The position numbers and the translations under genes are program-made. From an uncultured Planctomycetia bacterium (GTDB lineage Bacteria > Planctomycetota > UBA1135 > GCA-002686595), in assembly GCA_938003765.1 (NCBI GenBank), contig CALKYE010000136.1, positions 1 to 33,556 on the forward strand: a stretch of DNA of 33,556 nt, read 5' to 3'. The notes under the pieces are model-generated. The model saw only the letters and a list, made by a program, of their open reading frames with translations, made no database searches and had not been told where the DNA came from. Each line of letters starts with the position of its first letter. The first letter of the stretch is position 1. Positions 1-8,532 of this stretch are shown here, one piece after another.

Positions 1-2
1 CG

Positions 3-530
3 ATGATGCGCCACCAACTCGCCTTTGCGCTCGTGCACGGTCACGCCGACGTCTGGTCCACTATCCTGAGTCTCTCGGGGCTGGTCGCCGCGTTCGGCGT
101 CGGATGGCGCTGCGGTTCCTACGCCTCGAAACAGCTCCACATGCCGGCGCCGAGCTTGAGCTGGAACACGTTCTCCGCGCTGGTGGCCGCACTCCTTGCC
201 CTGCTCGCCGTGCTCCCGAACGCCGCCGAGTTCTTGAACGCGCAACTCGCCGCCGCCGACAACCCGATGGCGGCCGCGAGCACCGCGCTCGACGCCGTCC
301 GCGAGCGAGCGCGCGCCAACTGGTTCGGCGGAGCCCTGATTCTGTACGTCGTGCTCCTCACGTTGAGCGCCGCCAGCGGGTTCGTCATCGGGACCACGCC
401 ACGCGGCTGGGTCTTCGCCATGGGCTTCGCGCCGCTGTGGATCATCATCGCGGTGCTCGCGCTCGGACTCGCGCAGGACCGCTCGGCGCTCTCCCCTGCA
501 ATCAGCCCCGCAACCAGCGCGGAGCGTTGA
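3..530 (+). CDS. Small multi-pass membrane protein of unknown function (possibly 5'-truncated)
   Basis: I do not recognise this 175-residue protein. Four hydrophobic stretches are visible, at about residues 18-36, 56-74, 107-128 and 136-157. A more polar, Ala-rich loop lies between the second and third (about 76-106). The tail after residue 158 is short and polar. This predicts an integral membrane protein of the cytoplasmic membrane. Two adjacent ATG codons at positions 3 and 6 could start it, but the window begins only two bases earlier, so the true start may lie upstream. The next gene begins 68 bases downstream on the same strand and encodes an exported protein. No enzymatic motif is seen. 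Confidence 0.6.
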   Translation: MMRHQLAFALVHGHADVWSTILSLSGLVAAFGVGWRCGSYASKQLHMPAPSLSWNTFSALVAALLALLAVLPNAAEFLNAQLAAADNPMAAASTALDAVRERARANWFGGALILYVVLLTLSAASGFVIGTTPRGWVFAMGFAPLWIIIAVLALGLAQDRSALSPAISPATSAER

Positions 531-598
531 CGCGCGCACGCGTCGCTTGACGCTCCGCACATTGATCGCATCTGTCGCCCCAACCTCCCAGACCCGCC

Positions 599-2788
599 AT
601 GAAGCGTTCGCTCGTTCTCGCTCTCCTCGCCAGCTCGCTGCCCTCGACCGTCGTCGCGCAGACCGCGGCGCTGTTCCCGCTCGAGCACGTCTGGGCCGGT
701 CCCTTCGGCCCGCGCGTCGCGGCGTCGTCTGACCTCGACGGCGATGGTCAACTCGACCTGCTCGCGGTCAACGCTGTTGGACCGCCCAGCGTTTCGCCCG
801 CGTTCGTCGGCATGGTGATCCTGAACGGCCGGCCGGGCGAGCGCTTCGAGTTCGGCCAGACCCTGCCCGTCCCGGGCTTCGCGCTCGACGCCACGTTGGC
901 GGACGTCGACGGCGACGGTCGTCTCGACGTCGTCGCGACCACGAATCCACCGCAGCCCTCGCTCGTGGTCCTGCGCGGAACGCCCGGTGGCGCGTTCTCT
1001 GCGCCGGTCAGCGTTCCCACCGGCCTCGGCAGCGGCGGGCGGCTGCGGGTGTTCGACCTCGACGGCGACGCGGATCTGGACGCGCTCGTGTCGAGCACCG
1101 GCCCCGGCGCCGCGAGCGCCGTGAGCCTGCTCAACGACGGCGCGGGCGTGTTCAGCGCGGCGAGCACGACTTCGCTTGGGTCCGTCGTGGTCGCAACGAC
1201 GCGCGTGTGCTCACTCAATGGCGACCCGCACGCGGATCTGGTCACCGCGCTGCAAGCGGCTGGCAACGTGAACCGGCTCGAGGTGCGCCTCGGCGCAGGC
1301 GGCGGAGCGTTCGGCAGCGCGCAGACGTGGTCGCTCCCGAGCAGCGTTCGCGATCTGGAGTGCGCTGACCTGAACGCAGACGGGCGCACCGATGTCGTCG
1401 CGTTCACAGGCGCGGCGCTGTTCCCGTTCGCGGCGCAGGCGAACGTCTTCCTCGGCGCGCCGTCGGGAGTGTTCGCGGCGCCCACCAGCCTCGCCTGCGG
1501 CTTCGATCTGACGGACGGCGTGCTCGCCGACTTCGACAGCGACGGTCGCCTGGACATCCTCGGCGGGAGCTTCCAGGAGTTCGGCGTCTGGCTGCGCGGC
1601 CTTCCCGGCGGAACGTACGAGCCCGCGCGTCAGCTCTACCTCGGCCGCGAGTCCTACGCCGTGTCGCCCGTCGATCTCTCGGGCGACGGCGACATCGACC
1701 TGATCGCGAGCGGCGCGCGCTGGATCACCGTGGCGCGCGCGAGCGCGCCCGCTCAGCTCGAGGGTTCGGCCGGCGCGACGGTCCTCGCCAGCGGCGGGAT
1801 CGGCGTCGGTGACATCGACGGCGACGGGCTCGACGACTTCGCGGCGCCGCGCGAGTCCGCGCGTCTGGTCGACGTGTGGCGCTCCCTGGGCGACGGCCAG
1901 GCGCAACTGGTCACACAGCTCTCGAGCACGCTGTTCCCCGTCGCAGTCGAGTCCGGCGACTTCGACGGCGATGGAGCGCTGGATCTCGTCGTCGGCGGGC
2001 GCGTCTCGCCTGTCGGGCACGCGTGCGCGGTCGAGCTGTGGCGACGCAGCGGCGCGAGTTGGACGCGCACGTTCACGACGCCGGTCGGTCGCACGCTCAA
2101 CGAATTCGTCGTCGCCGATCTCGACCTCGACGGGCGCGACGACGTGCTCGCGCTGCACCTCTCGAGCGGTTGCATCGAGGTGCTGCACGGACAGCCCAAC
2201 GGAACCTTCGCGGCCGCGGAGGAACTCGAGAGCGCGCGCAGCGCCCGACATGCGGTGGTCGGCGACTTCAACGGCGATCAGCGGCCCGACATCGTCGTCG
2301 CGGACGAGGTGGACGGCGCGCTGCACGCGTTCACCGGGTCGCCCGGCGGAGGCTTCGCGCACGCGCTGCGCCAGCGGACGGGCAATGATCCGCTCGGACT
2401 GGCGGCCGGTGATCTCGACCTCGACGGCGATCTCGACCTCGTGGTCGCTGGCTTCGGGCCCAAGGCCGTGCTCGCCCTCGAGAACGACGGCGCGATGGAG
2501 TTCACCTTCCACGCGCTCGACGGGAACGAGTTCGGGCTGTGGTTCGGCGTCGGCGTCGCCGATCTCGACGGCGACCTGGCGCCCGACGTATTCGCGACGA
2601 CAGGAGACGTCGGGGCCGCGCTGGGCGTGTGGCGCGGTCGCGGCGGCTTCCAGTTCACCGCGCGCGAGAACTACGCCGGCTTCGGCGCGCGCGTGCGGAC
2701 TGCGCGCCTCAACGCGGACTCTCGGCCCGACGCAGTGATGTTCCCGTCGTTCGGCGGCGGCGGTCTGCGCTTCGCCATCGGGCGCTGA
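599..2788 (+). CDS. Exported FG-GAP/VCBS repeat beta-propeller protein
   Basis: This 729-residue secreted protein has a signal peptide over residues 1-20 (Lys-Arg, hydrophobic core, V-V-A before Gln21). The rest is a run of FG-GAP/VCBS-type blades. Each carries an Asp-rich calcium-binding loop of the form DxDxDGxxD; the first, DLDGDGQLD, is at about residue 45. I count 14 such loops through residue ~715, some degenerate (for example with Asn, or with Gly replaced). Fourteen blades would suit two seven-bladed propellers. Proteins of this family bind ligands or surfaces outside the cell or in the periplasm, and the exact ligand cannot be read from sequence. No C-terminal anchor or sorting signal is obvious. 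The ATG at 599 has no Shine-Dalgarno sequence. The next gene, also exported, follows after 35 bases, so the two are probably co-transcribed. Confidence 0.9.
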   Translation: MKRSLVLALLASSLPSTVVAQTAALFPLEHVWAGPFGPRVAASSDLDGDGQLDLLAVNAVGPPSVSPAFVGMVILNGRPGERFEFGQTLPVPGFALDATLADVDGDGRLDVVATTNPPQPSLVVLRGTPGGAFSAPVSVPTGLGSGGRLRVFDLDGDADLDALVSSTGPGAASAVSLLNDGAGVFSAASTTSLGSVVVATTRVCSLNGDPHADLVTALQAAGNVNRLEVRLGAGGGAFGSAQTWSLPSSVRDLECADLNADGRTDVVAFTGAALFPFAAQANVFLGAPSGVFAAPTSLACGFDLTDGVLADFDSDGRLDILGGSFQEFGVWLRGLPGGTYEPARQLYLGRESYAVSPVDLSGDGDIDLIASGARWITVARASAPAQLEGSAGATVLASGGIGVGDIDGDGLDDFAAPRESARLVDVWRSLGDGQAQLVTQLSSTLFPVAVESGDFDGDGALDLVVGGRVSPVGHACAVELWRRSGASWTRTFTTPVGRTLNEFVVADLDLDGRDDVLALHLSSGCIEVLHGQPNGTFAAAEELESARSARHAVVGDFNGDQRPDIVVADEVDGALHAFTGSPGGGFAHALRQRTGNDPLGLAAGDLDLDGDLDLVVAGFGPKAVLALENDGAMEFTFHALDGNEFGLWFGVGVADLDGDLAPDVFATTGDVGAALGVWRGRGGFQFTARENYAGFGARVRTARLNADSRPDAVMFPSFGGGGLRFAIGR

Positions 2789-2823
2789 GCGCCGCCTCGC
2801 AGCCTTCAACACGAGCTGAGTCC

Positions 2824-5376
2824 ATGAACACGATCCATCGAGCGCTGATCGCCCTCGCGTCGTTCGCCGCGCCCGCGCTCGCGCAGAACCACTTCACGCT
2901 GCTCCCCTACAACTGGCAGGGAACGAAGCCAGTCATCCCGTTCTACGTGAGCACCAACCTCGCCGGCCGCATGCCGAACGCGGGCCCCGAGAGTTTCGAG
3001 GACGCGGTCGCGGCGATCGTCGCCGGCGCCGAGGCGTGGAACCGCATCCCCGGCGCCAACGCGCGACTGGAGTACGTCGGGCTCACCAGCGTCGCTTCCG
3101 CGGCGGACGACGGACTCAACGTCGTGATGTGGAGCGCGGGCGTTTCGCCCGTGGGCGGCGTCGCCATCACGCGCTCGTGGGTCAGCGGTTCGACCTACCG
3201 CGGCTTCGACATCGAGTTCTTCGAGAAGCTCAACGCGACCTCGAGCATCAACTGGACGATCCACACTCAGACGGAGAGCGGATCGGGCTTCCTCGGACGC
3301 GACATCTGGACCTTCGCGGCGCACGAGTTCGGGCACGCGCTCGGCCTCGGTCACACTTCGCAGCCCGACTCCGGCGCGCTGATGAACGCGGGCACGACGG
3401 GTCAGTTGGTGCGCACGCCGGGCGCGGTGGACATCAACGCCATCGCAGCTCGGTTCCCGACGCCGACTGGGCCCGCGTTGAGCGCGGGCAACCTGACTCC
3501 CGCGCCCGGAGAGTGGGTCGATCTCGAGCTGTACTTCCCCGCGCGCGCCGGCAAGCCCTATCGCCTGTACGCAGGCGCGAGCGGCGACGCACCGGGCGTC
3601 AACGTCTCGCAACTGGTGACGAACTCAGCCAACCAGTCGGAGCAGTTGCTCGTCGCGCAGCCGCATCTTTCGACGGCCGATCCGCTGCACTTCGAGAACT
3701 TCGAGGGAGCGCTCGACGGCGCCGGACGCGCGACGGCTCGCCTGCGCATTCCCAGCAACGCCAACGCGAGCTACTCCGTCGCGGCTCTCGTGTACGAGCC
3801 CGCCGCGCAGCCGAACTCGACGCGCTTCCTCGAGTGCAGCGCCGTCGTGCGCCTCGACACGGGCTTGCCCGTCGTGCGCGTGCCCTTCGACTTCGCCAGC
3901 ATTCAAGCCGCGGTGAACTCCATCCCTGCGGGGCGCTTCGGCGCGACCGTGCTGGTCGGGCCCGGCGAGTACTACGAGAACCTCGAGTTGGGCGGCAAGC
4001 GCGTGCACGTGCGCAGCGAAGCCGGACCGCTCGCGACCACCATCGACGGCTCGTTCAGCGGAAGCGTGGTGCGCTACAGCGCGCCGGTTTCCGGCGATTG
4101 CTCGCTCGAGGGCTTCACGCTGCGCAATGGACTGGCGGACTTCGGCGCCGGAGTGTTGTGCTCGCGGCTGGCGACGCCGCGGCTGGAGCAACTGCACCTG
4201 GTCGCGAACGTCGCGGGCTCAGGAGGAGGCGCGCTAGCCTGCCGCGGCCTGTCGCGACCGACGCTCGTGGAGTGCTGGCTCGCGGGCAACAGCGCGCCGC
4301 GCGGCGCCGGAGTGCTCGTGCAAGGCATCTCGTCGGCCTGGATCGGGAGCTGCGACATCGCGAGCAACAGCGCGAGCCAGGACGGCGGCGGCGTGCTGGC
4401 GCGCGACCCGATCGGGCCGAGCCTGTGGGCCCCGCCGGTGATCGTGAACTGCAGAGTGCGGAACAACTCGGCGGCGGGCGCGGGAGGTGGCTTGCGGCTG
4501 GAGACCAACGCAACGGTGAAGGTCGCGAACTGCACGATCGTGGCCAACACCGCCGGCGGCGTCGGCGGCGGAATCGCAGCGGGACGCGCAGGGCAGTTCG
4601 GTTGGACCTCGGTCGAGGTGGTCAACTCGATCCTGTGGAACAACGCGCCGACGCAAGTCGCGCAGGTCGATGGTCTCGCCGCGCTCGCGCACTGCGACGT
4701 CGAACTGGGCTGGCCGGGCGCCGGCAACCTCGACCTCGATCCGCAGTTCGTCGACCCCGCGACGAACAACTGGCGCCTCGCGTGCTCGTCGCCGCTGCTC
4801 GACTCGGGCTCGAGCGCGCTGCTGCCGGCCGACGAAGCGGATCTCGACGGAGACGGCGATCGCGGTGAGCCGCTGCCGCTCGACTTCGCCGGCGCGCCGC
4901 GTGCGGGCGGCGCAGAGGTCGACATGGGCGCGCACGAGTTCGAGAGCAGCTACTCGTACTGCGAGCCGGGCGTCTCCGCTGCGCAGTGCCGCGCGACGAT
5001 CGCGGGTTCAGGAGTGGCGAGCGCCAGCGCCGCGAGCGGTTTCGTCGTGACCGTGTCGGGCGTGGACGGCCAACGCCTGGGGCTGCTGTTCTACGGCGTC
5101 AGCGGGAGCGCGTGGTCCGCGTGGGGAGCGAACAGCACGCTGTGCGTGAAGGCGCCGACGCAACGCACGAACGTGCAGAACTCCGGCGGTCTGAGCGGGC
5201 AGTGCAACGGCTCGTTCCAGCTCGACTGGAACGCGTGGCGCGCCGCGCACCCCGGCGCTCTCGGTCAACCCTTCGCCTGGGGTGACCACGTGTGGCTCCA
5301 GGCCTGGTACCGCGATCCGGCGACGCCCAAGACCACCGCTCTGTCCGACGCGCTGGCCGCTCCGATCTGTCCTTGA
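2824..5376 (+). CDS. Exported metzincin-type zinc protease fused to a parallel beta-helix and a Cys-rich C-terminal domain
   Basis: This is an 850-residue exported multidomain protein. Residues 1-19 are a signal peptide ending A-L-A before Gln. The N-terminal ~200 residues resemble matrixin-like metalloproteases, with the zinc motif HEFGHALGLGH giving His167, His171 and His177 and catalytic Glu168; a Met-turn candidate (ALMNAG) follows. After a beta-sandwich-like linker, residues ~350-650 are Gly/Asn-rich and look like right-handed beta-helix repeats, starting at a FASIQAAVNSIP segment typical of pectin-lyase-like folds and ending in a D-x-GAHE-type close. Residues ~712-850 form a separate domain with five Cys that ends in ICP. 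The start is the ATG at 2824, which begins the signal peptide; the reading frame stays open to 2539, inside the previous gene, but that extension has no signal peptide. Substrate unknown; likely an extracellular or envelope protein. Confidence 0.87.
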   Translation: MNTIHRALIALASFAAPALAQNHFTLLPYNWQGTKPVIPFYVSTNLAGRMPNAGPESFEDAVAAIVAGAEAWNRIPGANARLEYVGLTSVASAADDGLNVVMWSAGVSPVGGVAITRSWVSGSTYRGFDIEFFEKLNATSSINWTIHTQTESGSGFLGRDIWTFAAHEFGHALGLGHTSQPDSGALMNAGTTGQLVRTPGAVDINAIAARFPTPTGPALSAGNLTPAPGEWVDLELYFPARAGKPYRLYAGASGDAPGVNVSQLVTNSANQSEQLLVAQPHLSTADPLHFENFEGALDGAGRATARLRIPSNANASYSVAALVYEPAAQPNSTRFLECSAVVRLDTGLPVVRVPFDFASIQAAVNSIPAGRFGATVLVGPGEYYENLELGGKRVHVRSEAGPLATTIDGSFSGSVVRYSAPVSGDCSLEGFTLRNGLADFGAGVLCSRLATPRLEQLHLVANVAGSGGGALACRGLSRPTLVECWLAGNSAPRGAGVLVQGISSAWIGSCDIASNSASQDGGGVLARDPIGPSLWAPPVIVNCRVRNNSAAGAGGGLRLETNATVKVANCTIVANTAGGVGGGIAAGRAGQFGWTSVEVVNSILWNNAPTQVAQVDGLAALAHCDVELGWPGAGNLDLDPQFVDPATNNWRLACSSPLLDSGSSALLPADEADLDGDGDRGEPLPLDFAGAPRAGGAEVDMGAHEFESSYSYCEPGVSAAQCRATIAGSGVASASAASGFVVTVSGVDGQRLGLLFYGVSGSAWSAWGANSTLCVKAPTQRTNVQNSGGLSGQCNGSFQLDWNAWRAAHPGALGQPFAWGDHVWLQAWYRDPATPKTTALSDALAAPICP

Positions 5377-5401
5377 GGTTGGCGTGCGCGCGCTCGCTCC
5401 G

Positions 5402-5407
5402 TAGCTT
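5402..5407 (+). promoter_or_regulatory. TAGCTT -10-like hexamer for the Nudix gene
   Basis: TAGCTT ends seven bases before the ATG at 5415. It follows the TAGNNT start-proximal pattern; transcription would begin at or next to the start codon. Confidence 0.4.
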
Positions 5408-5414
5408 GCGCGCG

Positions 5415-6014
5415 ATGACCCTCTCCTCTCTCACGAGTCGACTCCGCGTCGGCGATCCGCTGCTCGCGCCGTGCGCCGAGCTGGCGGTCGCGCGTCGGAT
5501 GCTGAGCGCGTTCGACGCCCGCGATGCAGCGCAGGAGGAGTTCCGCCAGCGCATGCTCGCGCTGATCGATCGCCATCCGAACGTGGCGCACCTGCGCTCG
5601 ACGCTCGAAGGGCACCTCACGGCCAGCGCGCTGATCGTCGACGAGCGGCGGACCTGCGCGTTGCTCACGCACCACCGCAAGCTGGACAAGTGGTTGCAGA
5701 TGGGCGGCCACTGCGACGGCGACGCGAACCTCGCGGGCGTCGCGCTGCGCGAGTGCATCGAGGAGAGCGGCATCGCGGAGCTCGCGGTGCTGCCGACGCC
5801 GATCGACCTCGACGTCCACCCGATTCCCGCGCGCCCGGGCGAGCCGGAGCACTTGCACTACGACACGCGCTTCGTCGTCGTCGCGCCCGAGCGCTCGACG
5901 TTCGCGGTCAGCGACGAGTCGCACGCGCTCGCGTGGGTGCGGCCGGACGAACTCGAGCGCTATCGGCCCGACGCCTCCCTGCGTCGGCTGTTCGAGCTCG
6001 TGTTCGGCGCGTGA
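5415..6014 (+). CDS. Nudix hydrolase
   Basis: This 199-residue cytoplasmic protein carries a Nudix box at about residues 98-120 (G-x5-x-x7-RE-x2-EE-x-G), read as GHCDGD.ANLAGVAL.RECIEESGI. The metal-binding RE..EE core is intact, but the first conserved Glu of the box is Ala. Nudix enzymes hydrolyse nucleoside diphosphates linked to another moiety; the substrate (NTP, NDP-sugar, cofactor) cannot be read here. An N-terminal ~70-residue helical extension precedes the domain. The ATG at 5415 was chosen because the upstream in-frame region overlaps the previous gene. A TAGCTT hexamer ends seven bases before this ATG, a plausible -10 element of a leaderless promoter. The next gene begins 60 bases downstream. 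Confidence 0.88.
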   Translation: MTLSSLTSRLRVGDPLLAPCAELAVARRMLSAFDARDAAQEEFRQRMLALIDRHPNVAHLRSTLEGHLTASALIVDERRTCALLTHHRKLDKWLQMGGHCDGDANLAGVALRECIEESGIAELAVLPTPIDLDVHPIPARPGEPEHLHYDTRFVVVAPERSTFAVSDESHALAWVRPDELERYRPDASLRRLFELVFGA

Positions 6015-6058
6015 AGCGCGGCCCACGGCTCGCGTCGGCGCACGGGCGCGCGCGCCGC

Positions 6059-6064
6059 TAGACT
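6059..6064 (+). promoter_or_regulatory. TAGACT -10-like hexamer for the HerA-like gene
   Basis: TAGACT ends ten bases before the ATG at 6075, in a 60-base spacer that is otherwise very GC-rich. It follows the TAGNNT start-proximal pattern; no -35 is evident. Confidence 0.45.
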
Positions 6065-6074
6065 CCGCCGCGCC

Positions 6075-8531
6075 ATGGACACGAGCGCGACACCGAGCTT
6101 CGAGGGACTGGGCACGTTCTACCTGGGCGCGAGCTACGACCTCGAGCAGCGCGCGCGCACCAGCGAGGTGGTGCTGTTCGACAGCAAGGACCTGGTGACG
6201 CACGCCGTCGTGGTCGGCATGACCGGCAGCGGCAAGACCGGCCTGGGCGTCGTGCTGCTCGAAGAAGCGGCGCTCGACGGCATCCCGGCGATCGTGATCG
6301 ACCCCAAGGGCGACCTCGCGAACCTGCTGCTGGCGTTCCCGCGGCTCGCGCCCGAGGACTTCGAGCCCTGGGTCGACCCCGACCAGGCGCGGGTGAAGGG
6401 GCTGAGCGTCGGCGAGCTCGCGGCGCAGACGTCACAGCGCTGGCGCGAGGGACTGGCGAGCTGGGGGCAGGACAGCGCGCGCATCCAGCGCTTGCGCGAT
6501 GCGGCCGAGTACGCGGTCTACACGCCGGGTTCGAGCGCCGGACGTTCCGTGTCGATCGTGGCGAGCTTCGCCGCGCCGCCGGAGAGCGAGCGCGAGGACG
6601 CCGAGCTGTTCGCCGAACGCGTGCAGAGCACCGTGTCGAGTTTGCTCGGGCTGGCGGGCGTCGACGCCGACCCGGTCCAGTCGCGCGAGCACATCTTCCT
6701 GTCGACGCTCGTGCAGCGCGCGTGGAGCGCCGGTCAGGACCTCGACCTGGGCGCGTTGATCGCGCAGATCCAGAAGCCCGCGCTCGAGCGCATCGGCGTG
6801 CTCGACCTGGAGTCGTTCTATCCCGCGAAGGATCGCTTCGCGCTGGCGCTCGCGCTCAACAACCTGCTCGCCAGTCCCGGCTTCTCGGCGTGGATGCAGG
6901 GCGAAGCGCTCGACATCGATTCGCTGCTCTACACGCGCGAGGGCAAGCCGCGCGTGGCGATCTTCTCGATCGCGCACCTCTCCGACTCGCAGCGCATGTT
7001 CTTCGTGTCGCTGCTGCTCAACCAGACGCTCGGCTGGGTCCGCCGCCAGCGCGGGGCGTCGAGTCTGCGCGCGCTGCTCTACATGGACGAGATCGCGGGC
7101 TACTTCCCGCCGACGGCGAACCCGCCTTCGAAGGGCCCGCTGCTCACGTTGATGAAGCAGGCGCGCGCGTTCGGCTTCGGCGTCGTGCTCGCCACGCAGA
7201 ACCCAGTCGACCTCGACTACAAGGGGCTGTCGAACGCGGGCGCGTGGTTCATCGGGCGGCTGCAGACCGAGCGCGACAAAGCGCGGCTGCTCGACGGACT
7301 CGAAGGCGCGAGCTCGCACGCGGGCGCGGGGTTCGATCGCGCGGCGGTGGAGCGCACGATCTCCGGGCTGGGGGCGCGCGTGTTCCTCCTGAACAACATC
7401 CACGACCAGCGGCCGACCTTGTTCGAGACGCGCTGGGCGCTGTCGTACCTGCGCGGGCCGTTGACGCGCGCGGAGCTCAAGCGCCTGAACGGACCGATCG
7501 CTGCGCCGTCCACGCCGAGTGAAAGCGCCAGCGCGCCCGCTGTGAGCTCCGACGCAGCGCCTGTCGCGTCCTCGCCGAGTTCCACGCCCACTTCCGGCGC
7601 GAGCGAGACGCGTGCTGTGCTTCCCGCAGAACTCGCGGAGTTCTTCCTCGCGCCGCGCGCGAGCGGTCGCAGCCTCGAGTACCGCCCGGCCTTGCTGGCC
7701 AGCGCGCGCATCGGTGTGCGCGACGCCAAGCTCGGACTCGACCTCGAGCGCGAACTGCGCTTGCTGTGCCTGCGACAGGAGGGACTCGCTCCGTTCGAGT
7801 GGGAGCAGGCGCGAGAGCTCGACGCCGAGCAACCCGCGCTGGAGTCGTCGCCGCGCGCCGGCGCCGCGTTCGCGGCCATGCCGCCTGAGTGCGCTCGACC
7901 GAAGTCGTACGACGCGTGGCGCAAGCAACTCGTCGAACACCTCGCGCGCAACTGGAAGCTGGAGTTGAGCGAGAGCGAGCTCAGCGGACTGGTCTCTGCG
8001 CCCGGCGAGAGCGAACGCGAACTGCGCTTGCGCTCCGCGCAGGAGCTGCGCGAACGACGCGACGCGGCCGTGGCCAAGCTGCGCGACAAGTTCGCGCCGA
8101 AGCTCGCAGCGCTCGAGGAACGCCGGCGGAGGCGCGAACAGGCGCTCGAGGTGCAGCGCGAGCAAGCTCAGGGCGCCAAGGTGTCGACGGCGCTCTCGTT
8201 CGGATCGGCGCTGCTCAACGCGTTCCTCGGCGGACGCCGCAGCGTCTCGGGTCACGTCGGACGCGCGGCGAGCGCGGCGCGCAGCGCCAGTCGCAGCTCC
8301 AAGGAAGCTTCGGACGTGGGCCGCGCCGAACAGGACCTCGCCAGCGTCGACGCGCAGATCCGGGAGCTCGAGGAAGAACTCGCCGCAGCGACCGCCGAAC
8401 TCGCCGCGCGCTTCGATCCGGCGCGCGACAGCTTCCGCCCGCGCGTGCTGGCGCCGAAGAAGTCCGCCGTGAGCGTGCGCGCGATCGTGCTCGCCTGGGC
8501 GCCGTACGTCGACGGCGCGCCGGCCTGGTGA
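6075..8531 (+). CDS. HerA-like (DUF87 / COG0433) ATPase with C-terminal coiled coil
   Basis: This is an 818-residue P-loop ATPase of the HerA/VirD4/FtsK superfamily. The Walker A motif is GMTGSGKT at residues 48-55, the following strand contains IVIDPKGDL, and Walker B is LLYMDEI at about residue 334. A sensor-like ATQNPVDLDYKGLSN segment and an arginine-rich LQTERDKARL follow, as in the HerA-like family that couples ATP hydrolysis to movement on nucleic acid or protein. A low-complexity Ser/Ala/Pro linker (about residues 475-515) leads to an unrelated C-terminal half. That half has charged coiled coils (about 650-700 and 755-790) interrupted by a short hydrophobic Gly/Ala segment. No NurA nuclease lies beside it, so a role in end resection is not supported by context. 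The ATG at 6075 follows TAGACT by ten bases. The gene ends one base before a convergent acetyltransferase. Confidence 0.85.
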   Translation: MDTSATPSFEGLGTFYLGASYDLEQRARTSEVVLFDSKDLVTHAVVVGMTGSGKTGLGVVLLEEAALDGIPAIVIDPKGDLANLLLAFPRLAPEDFEPWVDPDQARVKGLSVGELAAQTSQRWREGLASWGQDSARIQRLRDAAEYAVYTPGSSAGRSVSIVASFAAPPESEREDAELFAERVQSTVSSLLGLAGVDADPVQSREHIFLSTLVQRAWSAGQDLDLGALIAQIQKPALERIGVLDLESFYPAKDRFALALALNNLLASPGFSAWMQGEALDIDSLLYTREGKPRVAIFSIAHLSDSQRMFFVSLLLNQTLGWVRRQRGASSLRALLYMDEIAGYFPPTANPPSKGPLLTLMKQARAFGFGVVLATQNPVDLDYKGLSNAGAWFIGRLQTERDKARLLDGLEGASSHAGAGFDRAAVERTISGLGARVFLLNNIHDQRPTLFETRWALSYLRGPLTRAELKRLNGPIAAPSTPSESASAPAVSSDAAPVASSPSSTPTSGASETRAVLPAELAEFFLAPRASGRSLEYRPALLASARIGVRDAKLGLDLERELRLLCLRQEGLAPFEWEQARELDAEQPALESSPRAGAAFAAMPPECARPKSYDAWRKQLVEHLARNWKLELSESELSGLVSAPGESERELRLRSAQELRERRDAAVAKLRDKFAPKLAALEERRRRREQALEVQREQAQGAKVSTALSFGSALLNAFLGGRRSVSGHVGRAASAARSASRSSKEASDVGRAEQDLASVDAQIRELEEELAAATAELAARFDPARDSFRPRVLAPKKSAVSVRAIVLAWAPYVDGAPAW

Positions 8532-8532
8532 G

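Noticed and set aside
1211..2812. Minus-strand open frame of 533 codons
   Set aside because: It is antisense to the clear FG-GAP gene, is extremely rich in Arg/Ala/Glu/Val, and shows no domain. Long antisense frames are expected at this GC content.
2539..2823. Upstream extension of the metzincin gene
   Set aside because: The extension overlaps the FG-GAP gene, is Arg-rich and would bury the signal peptide that begins at 2824.
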